From: Clostridiales bacterium
GTDB taxonomy: Bacteria > Bacillota > Clostridia > Lachnospirales > JAITVM01
NCBI GenBank assembly: GCA_031285815.1
Contig: JAITVM010000289.1
Coordinates: forward strand, 1 to 15,991
Length of the DNA stretch: 15,991 bases
Direction of reading: 5' to 3'
Part shown: in pieces, positions 7,577-13,111 of the stretch
How positions within the stretch are numbered: the first letter of the stretch is position 1
How the letters are laid out: every line of letters starts with the position of its first letter
The notes under the pieces: model-generated
What the model was told of the DNA's origin: nothing
The model's input: the letters and a program-made list of their open reading frames with translations, nothing else
Databases searched by the model: none
Program-made: the position numbers and the translations under genes

Positions 7577-7725
7577 AATAAAGACATATAGTTTTAAAAC
7601 AGCCAAACCCAGGCAGGCTTTTCGCGGGGCTTGGCGAATATTTAGGCTTGCTGCTGCAGTTTTGAAAAACATATTATGCCCCGGTTATTTTTAGGGCTGC
7701 TATATCTGTTTCAATGGAGGGAACT
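7564..7725 (+). other. Long structured leader of the GH13 gene
   Basis: About 155 nt separate the predicted start point from the start codon. The leader contains a hairpin with arms GCCAAACCC (7602-7610) and GGGCTTGGC (7627-7635), 8 of 9 paired, plus short palindromes GTTTTAAAAC (7591-7600) and GTTTTGAAAAAC. The composition is more GC-rich than the flanks. No known riboswitch was recognised and no ORF is evident. Confidence 0.4.
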
Positions 7726-9831
7726 ATGCATAATTTAATCAAATACCTTGAGAAACCAGAAAAAATAAATTTGCTGAAAAAACTTTCAACCGGCTATTTA
7801 AATATAGGGGCTATCTTTAGTGATGAAAGCGGCGCTTTTGTTACCCCCTGCGAGCCAAAAATGAATCAAAACGTATCCATAAAAATTAGGGTGGCTAAAA
7901 ATAATGCCGGCTGTATTTATATAAATTTTGATGATGAAAAAAAATTAATGGGTTATTTTTATTCCGATGAAATTTTTGATTACTATAACATTAGCCTGGA
8001 TTATAGCAAGAAACAGCTTAGTTATTATTTTACCATAGAAAGGGGCGGAAGGGTTTATTATTTCAATAAACGTGGGGTTTTTACAGATTTAGACCAAACC
8101 TATAATTTTAAAATAATCTATGGTTTTGAGACGCCCGATTGGGCAAAAGGCGCCGTAATGTATCAAATTTATGTTGACAGGTTTTATAACGGCGACCCTT
8201 CTAACGATGTTGTTGACAATGAATATTTATACCTTGGGCGCATAGCCAAACAAATTAAGGATTGGGGCGAGCCTGTTAAGCCAGACGATATCTGTAATTT
8301 TTATGGCGGCGACCTTAAGGGTGTAATTAATAAAATACCATACCTTAAAGAAATTGGCATAGAGGTTATTTATTTTAACCCGGTATTTGTATCGCCGTCA
8401 ACACATAAATATGACATACAAGATTATGATTATGTTGACCCGCATTTAGGCATAATTATTCAAGATACGAAAAAACCTTTGAGCAACAATAAGCTGTTAA
8501 ACAGGTATGCCTCTATGTATATGGAGCGTACTACGGATAAGCTGAATTTAGAGGCCAGCAATAAATTAATTATTTCGCTAATCGAAATCGCCCACCAAAA
8601 TGGCATTAAGGTAATTTTGGATGGGGTTTTTAACCACTGCGGCGCGTTTAATAAATGGCTGGACAAAGAAAATTTTTATTTTATGAGCGGGTACGAGCCC
8701 GGTGCTTACAGGGGGGAAAATAGTAAATACCATAACTATTTTAAATGGTACGACTCAAACTGGCCTAATAACGACTGTTACGATGGCTGGTGGGGCCATG
8801 ATAACCACCCGAAATTAAATTTCGAAGGCTCTGAAGAACTATATAATTATATTTTAAAGGTTGGGGCAAAGTGGGTTTCGCCACCTTTTAACGCAGATGG
8901 CTGGCGGCTTGATGTTGCTGCGGATTTGGGCTCTAGCAAAGAGTTTAACCATAAATTTTGGCGCGATTTTAGAAACTCCGTAAAAGGGGCCAACCCGGAA
9001 GCAGTTATCTTAGCCGAGCACTATGGCGACGCCCAGGACTGGCTTCAAGGCGACCAATGGGACACCGTTATGAATTATGATGCTTTTATGGAGCCCTTAA
9101 CTTGGTTTTTGACCGGTATGGAAAAGCATAGCGAAGAATTTAAGCCGGATATGTATAGAAACGGCATGGTTTTTGAGAACACAATGCGTTATTTTATGTC
9201 GCGCTTAAGCTACCAGTCGCTTTATTGCTCCATGAACCAGCTTTCAAACCATGACCATTCAAGGTTTTTGACCAGGACAAATTTGACAGCCGGCCGCCTC
9301 CATACAAAAGGCCACGAAGCCGCCGGCCAAAATATAAATTTATCTGTTATGTTAGAGGCCGTTATGTTCCAAATGGTTTGGCCGGGGGCACCGGCTATAT
9401 ATTATGGGGACGAGGCCGGGCTGGTAGGCTGGACAGACCCGGATAACCGGCGCACATTCCCTTGGGGCAAAGAAAACAAAGTTTTATTAGCGTTCCATAA
9501 AAAAATAATTGCTTACCATAAACAGTCTATGGCTATAAAAAAAGGCGCAGTATTATTTTTATACACGAACTACGGCATTTTAAGCTTTGCGCGCTGGTTT
9601 GGTGAAGAAGGCGCCGTGGTAATACTAAATAACAATGACAAAGAGGCCTGCTTAGAAATACCGGTCTGGAAAGCCAATATAAAGAAAGATTCAATTTTAT
9701 ACCAAGTTTTAGCTACAGCTAATGATACATTTTATGAAAGCAACGAGCAGTTTATTGTTAAGGATGGGATGCTGAATATAACTATGCCGCCGTATAGCAG
9801 TATTTTGTTGGCGAACCTAATTAATAATTGA
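7726..9831 (+). CDS. GH13 alpha-amylase/neopullulanase-type glycoside hydrolase, cytoplasmic
   Basis: A 701-residue alpha-glucan-active enzyme. Residues ~1-135 form a beta-rich N-domain like the CBM34 domain of neopullulanases and maltogenic amylases. The (beta/alpha)8 barrel follows from 'GAVMYQIYVDRFYNGD'. All GH13 regions are intact: DGVFNH (299-304), GWRLD with nucleophile Asp396, AEH with acid/base Glu431, and NHD with transition-state stabiliser Asp510. 'YYGDEAGL' and a C-terminal beta domain complete it. No signal peptide is seen, so it probably degrades imported maltodextrins or cyclodextrins, or stored glycogen. ATG 7726 is used because GGAGGG (7716-7721) precedes it; the upstream ATG 7714 overlaps this SD. 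Exact specificity (alpha-amylase, neopullulanase, cyclomaltodextrinase) is unresolved. Confidence 0.9.
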   Translation: MHNLIKYLEKPEKINLLKKLSTGYLNIGAIFSDESGAFVTPCEPKMNQNVSIKIRVAKNNAGCIYINFDDEKKLMGYFYSDEIFDYYNISLDYSKKQLSYYFTIERGGRVYYFNKRGVFTDLDQTYNFKIIYGFETPDWAKGAVMYQIYVDRFYNGDPSNDVVDNEYLYLGRIAKQIKDWGEPVKPDDICNFYGGDLKGVINKIPYLKEIGIEVIYFNPVFVSPSTHKYDIQDYDYVDPHLGIIIQDTKKPLSNNKLLNRYASMYMERTTDKLNLEASNKLIISLIEIAHQNGIKVILDGVFNHCGAFNKWLDKENFYFMSGYEPGAYRGENSKYHNYFKWYDSNWPNNDCYDGWWGHDNHPKLNFEGSEELYNYILKVGAKWVSPPFNADGWRLDVAADLGSSKEFNHKFWRDFRNSVKGANPEAVILAEHYGDAQDWLQGDQWDTVMNYDAFMEPLTWFLTGMEKHSEEFKPDMYRNGMVFENTMRYFMSRLSYQSLYCSMNQLSNHDHSRFLTRTNLTAGRLHTKGHEAAGQNINLSVMLEAVMFQMVWPGAPAIYYGDEAGLVGWTDPDNRRTFPWGKENKVLLAFHKKIIAYHKQSMAIKKGAVLFLYTNYGILSFARWFGEEGAVVILNNNDKEACLEIPVWKANIKKDSILYQVLATANDTFYESNEQFIVKDGMLNITMPPYSSILLANLINN

Positions 9832-9873
9832 TTCAAATAAGCTTTATGTGCCCATTTTAGAATAAGCAGTAAA

Positions 9874-9904
9874 GCATAAACCTCCCTGTTAGAAAGTATA
9901 TTAT
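9874..9904 (+). promoter_or_regulatory. Possible sigma-E-like promoter for gerS
   Basis: GCATAAA (9874-9880) fits the sporulation sigma-E -35 pattern, with a partial -10 (TATATTAT, 9897-9904) after 16 nt. Spacing and -10 are imperfect. If real, the left arm of the SD-masking repeat is not in the transcript. Confidence 0.25.
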
Positions 9905-9942
9905 ATTATAAATATAATTTTAAAAATATTATAACTGGGAGG
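9881..9942 (+). promoter_or_regulatory. Inverted repeat able to mask the gerS ribosome site
   Basis: CCTCCCTGTTA (9881-9891) can pair with TAACTGGGAGG (9932-9942), 10 of 11 positions. The right arm contains the GGGAGG SD, which is 6 nt before ATG 9949. Between them lies another perfect hairpin, ATTATATT-ATA-AATATAAT (9900-9918). If transcription starts upstream of 9881, the SD would be sequestered. Confidence 0.5.
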
Positions 9943-9948
9943 CGGCAC

Positions 9949-10575
9949 ATGTTTAAAAGGGTTACCCTTGCAATGATTATGATGCTTTTTGTTTTATCGG
10001 CCTGCAACTCTAAAAGGGCGGAAGCCCCACAATCCACCTATGAACAGATACAAAAGAAATTGTCTGGCTTACAGACTTATAAAAGTGAAGCTACTGTAAA
10101 ATATGTTTCGAACAAAGATGCAAACGAGTACAATACGCTACAGCATTGTAAGATTACGGGGGAATATAGGGTTGAAGTAATAGGGCCACAAAACGTGGCT
10201 GGCAATGTGACTTTATTTGACGGGCAAAATATTGGGCAGTTTAACCCTAAAATAGGGGCGGAGCTGCGGCTGGTAAAAGCAGAGGCAAGGGACAGGAGCG
10301 AGATTTTTTTAACCAGCTTTATAAGGAATTATTTTAACTCCGACGAGACATCTGTAAGCGTATCAAACTTAGGCGATACGGACTGCACCGTTTTAGAGGC
10401 GGTAGTGCCCGGCGGGCACCCTTATTTAACTAATGAAAAGCTTTGGGTCGATAATGATACAAAAATGCCTGTGCGGCTTGTAGTCTATGACCCGGAAGGT
10501 GTAGAGCGTATTGTGGTTACATATAAAACTTTTGAATATAATATAGAGCTTGAAGATTCGCTTTTTAGCGTGTAA
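9949..10575 (+). CDS. gerS: GerS-like germination lipoprotein (LolA-like fold)
   Basis: A 208-residue lipoprotein: signal peptide with lipobox LSAC (Cys19), then a LolA/LppX-type beta domain. Recognisable stretches include 'YEQIQKKLSGLQTYKSEATVKYVSNK', split by short turns, then 'GEYRVEVIGP', 'TLFDGQNIGQFNP', 'LTSFIRNYF' and 'LWVDNDTKMPVRLVVYD'. In C. difficile GerS is needed for cortex-specific lytic enzyme action, partners the amidase CwlD in muramic-delta-lactam formation, and is co-transcribed with an alanine racemase gene. Here an alr gene also follows, 295 bp downstream, which supports the call. This implies a spore former. The SD is GGGAGG, 6 nt upstream. The LolA-like identity is solid; the specific GerS role rests on context. 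Confidence 0.7.
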   Translation: MFKRVTLAMIMMLFVLSACNSKRAEAPQSTYEQIQKKLSGLQTYKSEATVKYVSNKDANEYNTLQHCKITGEYRVEVIGPQNVAGNVTLFDGQNIGQFNPKIGAELRLVKAEARDRSEIFLTSFIRNYFNSDETSVSVSNLGDTDCTVLEAVVPGGHPYLTNEKLWVDNDTKMPVRLVVYDPEGVERIVVTYKTFEYNIELEDSLFSV

Positions 10576-10589
10576 TAATTTGGCAGTAT

Positions 10590-10608
10590 AGCTTAAAGGG
10601 CTTTTTTT
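10590..10608 (+). terminator. Weak terminator-like hairpin after gerS
   Basis: A 5-bp stem AGCTT/GGGCT (two wobbles, 3-nt loop) is followed by seven T. It is weak, so read-through into alr is plausible. Confidence 0.35.
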
Positions 10609-10870
10609 GTAAATATATACTATAATTTTTTTATTTAAAAACAATTAAATTTAAAAATCGTATATGGAAACATGAGATAAAATGTTGTAAAATATATAAG
10701 TGAACAGTGTGGCTTTTGAGTACGCATTTTGTAGTGTATTATAGCAAACCCGTTTGGCAGATGTATTTTGGCTAGGCTAGTGCGCCCGCTTTTCCGGCTA
10801 TAAAATACCAAGTCAAACTGGAATTGCTATATGTTTTTTGTATAAACCTAAAGAAAGGGCTGAAAAATTT
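10609..10870 (+). other. gerS-alr intergenic region
   Basis: An AT-rich spacer without a convincing ORF on either strand. A possible promoter is TTGAGT (10716-10721), 15 nt, TATTAT (10737-10742). Arms GTATTTT (10763-10769) and AAAATAC (10802-10808) could form a stem enclosing a GC-rich stretch. AAAGGG (10854-10859) is the likely ribosome site of alr. Confidence 0.35.
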
Positions 10871-12019
10871 TTGCTTGAGTATCAACGTGTTTGGGCGGAA
10901 ATAAACCTTGACAATATTGCCCATAACACTAAACTGGTTAGAAAAAATATTTCTGAAAAAACTAAGATCATGGGGATTGTTAAAGCGGATGCTTATGGGC
11001 ACGGATGTGTTGAGGTAAGCAAAACGCTTTTATTTAATGGCGTTGATATGCTTGGGGCAGCTATTGTTGATGAAGGCGTTTTAATCCGTAAAAATAATAT
11101 TTTAGAAGAGGTCCTCATTTTAGGTTATACACCGCCACAAAAATTATCTGAGGTCGCCCTGTATGGGTTAACGCAAACTGTGTTTAGTTTTGATATGGCA
11201 CAAAACTTATCTGATATTGCGAAAAAATTAAATAAACCTGTTGATATCCATATAAAAGTTGATTCCGGTATGGGGCGTTTGGGGTTTTTGCCCAGCGGCG
11301 AATCGGTTAAGGAAATTATAAAGATATCACAAATGCCGTTTATTAATATAACTGGTATTTATACACATTTTGCGGAGTCAAATAAGCTGGGCAGCCCGTT
11401 TACCGGCCTACAGTTTAATATTTTTACAGATTTTTTGGATAAACTTAGCCCATTAAACATAAGGGCGGCACATTGTTCTAATAGCGGGGCTATTTTGGCA
11501 AATAATAAGCATAACCTTGACATAGTGCGTGCAGGGGTTATATTATATGGGTTGTTGCCATCTGATGATTTTAGCAATTTTGATTTAAGGCCTGCTATGA
11601 GTTTGAAAACTCAGATTTCATACATAAAAGAGCTCCCTAAGGGGGCCAGCGTTGGTTATGGCCGTACATATTTTACAAGTAAAAAAACGAAAATAGCTAC
11701 AATACCTGTCGGGTATGCGGATGGGTATTTAAGGAGTATGGGTAATAAAGGCAGGGTCCTTATTAATGGCGAATTTGCAGATGTGACCGGGGGCATTTGC
11801 ATGGACCAGTTTATGGTGGACGTCACACATATTGAAGGGGCCGCGCCTGGGGATTTAGTTGTTCTGTTCGGAAGCCAGTCCGGGGCAGAAATAACTATAA
11901 ATGAGGTTGCCGCATTGCAGGGCACTATTAATTATGAAATAGTTTGCAACATCGGCAAACGTGTCCCAAGAGCCTATATGAAAAATAACCGTATTATGAA
12001 AACTATAACACATGTATAA
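10871..12019 (+). CDS. alr: Alanine racemase
   Basis: A 382-residue PLP-dependent fold-III enzyme converting L-alanine to D-alanine for peptidoglycan; in spore formers it can also tune alanine-responsive germination. The PLP lysine is in 'VKADAYGHG' (Lys38). The second catalytic base is the Tyr of 'GYGRTY' (Tyr263). 'KVDSGMGRLG', 'HCSNSGA', 'VRAGVILYG', 'GYADGY' and 'ICMDQFMVDVT' complete the family pattern. A TTG at 10838 would extend the protein by 11 residues encoded by the ribosome-site region. TTG 10871, 11 nt after AAAGGG, gives the usual family N-terminus just before 'WAEINLDNIAHN'. It lies downstream of gerS and upstream of mazF, an order that combines the C. difficile gerS-alr2 and Bacillus alr-ndoA linkages. 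Confidence 0.92.
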   Translation: MLEYQRVWAEINLDNIAHNTKLVRKNISEKTKIMGIVKADAYGHGCVEVSKTLLFNGVDMLGAAIVDEGVLIRKNNILEEVLILGYTPPQKLSEVALYGLTQTVFSFDMAQNLSDIAKKLNKPVDIHIKVDSGMGRLGFLPSGESVKEIIKISQMPFINITGIYTHFAESNKLGSPFTGLQFNIFTDFLDKLSPLNIRAAHCSNSGAILANNKHNLDIVRAGVILYGLLPSDDFSNFDLRPAMSLKTQISYIKELPKGASVGYGRTYFTSKKTKIATIPVGYADGYLRSMGNKGRVLINGEFADVTGGICMDQFMVDVTHIEGAAPGDLVVLFGSQSGAEITINEVAALQGTINYEIVCNIGKRVPRAYMKNNRIMKTITHV

Positions 12020-12048
12020 ATAAGTTACAAAACGGCCAGACTATATTC

Positions 12049-12067
12049 AAAAGTTAAAATAACTTTT
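12049..12067 (+). terminator. AT-rich hairpin after alr
   Basis: AAAAGTTA-AAA-TAACTTTT is a perfect 8-bp stem about 30 nt after the alr stop. It has a short T-run within the right arm but no long T tail, so it is a weak terminator or stability element. Confidence 0.35.
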
Positions 12068-12121
12068 ACCCTTACAAAGATAACAGTTTTGTGATTATTT
12101 AGAAATTATTGGATAGCAATA

Positions 12122-12154
12122 TGTTATACTAATGTAATTTTGATAGGTTATAAT
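12122..12154 (+). promoter_or_regulatory. Candidate promoter(s) for mazF
   Basis: TG-T-TATACT (12122-12130) is an extended -10 element, and a perfect TATAAT lies at 12149-12154. Neither has a good -35. They suggest that mazF has its own promoter apart from alr. Confidence 0.45.
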
Positions 12155-12197
12155 GCATATTATCGTAAATTTTGAAAGGGGTTTTAATAATTTTGAT

Positions 12198-12221
12198 TCT
12201 TTATTTTTAATAAAATAAAGA
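12198..12221. repeat. Perfect 10-bp palindrome before mazF
   Basis: TCTTTATTTT and AAAATAAAGA flank a 4-nt TAAT loop. It ends 6 nt before the CGGAG ribosome site (12227-12231) and lies downstream of the candidate promoters. It could be a DNA operator for a dimeric regulator or an mRNA hairpin in the mazF leader. Confidence 0.55.
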
Positions 12222-12241
12222 TAGTTCGGAGTGTGAATTTA

Positions 12242-12586
12242 GTGATAGTAAAAAGAGGAGACATATTTTATGCGGACCTTAGCCCCGTAGTCGGTTCTGA
12301 ACAGGGCGGCATAAGGCCTGTACTAATAATTCAAAATGATGTTGGGAACAGATATAGCCCTACTGTTATATGTGCAGCCATTACATCGCAAATAAACAAA
12401 GCTAAATTACCTACCCATGTTGAGATAGATTCCAGCAATGTTACGCTAGTTAAAGATTCGGTTGTCTTAGTAGAGCAGATAAGGACAATTGACAAAAAGC
12501 GTTTGCGCGAAAAAATTTGCAGGTTGGAAGAAGAGCTTATGTTAAAAGTTGACAAGGCATTAATGGTTAGCTTGGGTTTATTGTAA
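12242..12586 (+). CDS. mazF: MazF/PemK-family mRNA interferase (NdoA/EndoAI-type toxin)
   Basis: A 114-residue homologue of the Bacillus MazF (NdoA) endoribonuclease, which cuts single-stranded mRNA at short motifs and arrests growth. It aligns closely by eye: 'VKRGDIFYADLSPVVGSEQGG', split here after YAD, then 'RPVLIIQND', 'AAITSQINKAKLPTHVEI', and 'VLVEQIRTIDKKRL'. Catalytic residues Arg25 and Thr48 are present at Bacillus numbering, so it should be active. GTG 12242 gives the standard N-terminus and is 10 nt after GGAG; the upstream GTG 12233 is too close to that site. In Bacillus the antitoxin gene ndoAI lies between alr and this gene. Here the 222-bp gap has no antitoxin-like ORF. Confidence 0.9.
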   Translation: MIVKRGDIFYADLSPVVGSEQGGIRPVLIIQNDVGNRYSPTVICAAITSQINKAKLPTHVEIDSSNVTLVKDSVVLVEQIRTIDKKRLREKICRLEEELMLKVDKALMVSLGLL

Positions 12587-12610
12587 GTACATAAAGTTTT
12601 TTAATTTAAT
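12581..12610 (+). promoter_or_regulatory. Possible clpS promoter overlapping the mazF stop codon
   Basis: TTGTAA (12581-12586), 18 nt, TTTAAT (12605-12610). A start near 12617 would place the hairpin at 12630-12671 in the clpS leader. Confidence 0.3.
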
Positions 12611-12629
12611 AACTGTAGAGCAAAAAGTC

Positions 12630-12671
12630 AGTGGGCTATGTTGGTTTTTTAACGTAGCTCATTTGTTTTTT
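12630..12671 (+). terminator. Intrinsic terminator or attenuator directly before clpS
   Basis: A 13-bp stem (12630-12642 with 12651-12663, three wobbles, no mismatch) has an 8-nt loop and a tail of T, G and six T. It ends 4 nt before the GGGAGGG ribosome site of clpS. It may end the mazF transcript or act as an attenuator of clpS-clpA. Confidence 0.7.
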
Positions 12672-12690
12672 AAACGGGAGGGAAAATTAA

Positions 12691-12996
12691 ATGTCAACTG
12701 AATATATAGAACCTGTCGATAATAAAGTAACAGTGTTGCCACCAAAAAAATACGCTGCGGTATTCCATAACGATGATATAACGCCTTTGGCATTTGTTGT
12801 TAAAATCCTTGAGAATGTTTTTGACAAAACACCGGGGGAGGTAAACAATATAATTGCCGCCGTACATAAAAATGGCAGTTGTGCGGCAGGTGTTTATACA
12901 TATGACATCGCTATGACAAAAAAAATTCAGACGGATAAGCTCAGTAAAATAAATAAATACCCGTTAAAAATAACTGTCCGGGAGGCAGAGGGTTAA
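12691..12996 (+). CDS. clpS: ClpS adaptor of the Clp protease
   Basis: A 101-residue adaptor that binds proteins with destabilising N-terminal residues and delivers them to the ClpA N-domain for degradation by ClpAP. An N-terminal flexible tail (~1-18) leads into the core: 'YAAVFHNDDITPLAF' (the Asn-Asp-Asp motif, residues 27-29, contacts the substrate N-terminus), 'VHKNGSCAAGVYTYDIA' (His59), and 'YPLKITVREAEG'. The usual hydrophobic gate Met after the Thr-Pro is Leu33 here, which can affect N-degron selectivity. GGGAGGG lies 8 nt before the ATG. clpA follows, and the spacer between them is structured. The call is secure. Confidence 0.93.
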   Translation: MSTEYIEPVDNKVTVLPPKKYAAVFHNDDITPLAFVVKILENVFDKTPGEVNNIIAAVHKNGSCAAGVYTYDIAMTKKIQTDKLSKINKYPLKITVREAEG

Positions 12997-13004
12997 CCAG
13001 TAAA

Positions 13005-13047
13005 GGCCAAAAATAATTTTATGCCCGGCATAAAAATGTCCTTGGCC
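13005..13047 (+). promoter_or_regulatory. Structured hairpin in the clpS-clpA spacer
   Basis: Outer stem GGCCAA/TTGGCC (13005-13010 with 13042-13047), symmetrical 6-nt internal loops, inner 8-bp stem TTTTATGC/GCATAAAA (13017-13024 with 13028-13035) and a CCG loop. No T-run follows. It could be a processing, stability or translation-control element. It contains an ATG (13021) in frame with clpA. Confidence 0.55.
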
Positions 13048-13087
13048 GGATATAAGTTTCCTGGCTTGTTTGAAAGGAGAGAATCCG

Positions 13088-13111
13088 TTGGGGAAAACGG
13101 TGAAGTTATGA
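13088..13111 (+). CDS. Possible 7-codon leader ORF overlapping the clpA start
   Basis: A strong AAAGGAGAG (13073-13081) stands 6 nt before TTG 13088, which would encode Met-Gly-Lys-Thr-Val-Lys-Leu and stop at TGA 13109-13111, overlapping clpA's ATG as ATGA. The best ribosome site in the region is therefore aligned with this mini-ORF rather than with clpA, suggesting coupled translation. It is too short to judge as coding. Confidence 0.3.
   Translation: MGKTVKL

Noticed and set aside
9841..9880. GCTTTAT/GTAAAGC inverted repeat after the GH13 gene as a terminator
   Set aside because: Only 7 bp with a wobble, a loop of over 20 nt and no T-run.
10838..10870. Upstream TTG for alr
   Set aside because: Only a weak ribosome site precedes it, and the 11 extra codons are translated from the AAAGGG region that serves TTG 10871.
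12020..12241. Search for a MazE-type antitoxin between alr and mazF
   Set aside because: All three forward frames are interrupted by stops without a start of useful length; the gap holds promoter-like elements and palindromes instead.
12588..12592. TACAT right after the mazF stop, matching the U-ACAU site of Bacillus MazF
   Set aside because: The same pentamer also occurs in alr and clpS in this AT-rich window, so chance is sufficient; cleavage specificity of this MazF is unknown.
13021..13107. Upstream in-frame ATG for clpA (29 extra residues)
   Set aside because: The ATG lies inside a hairpin, its AAAGG is too distant, and the extra residues do not fit the Clp N-domain, which begins at ATG 13108.
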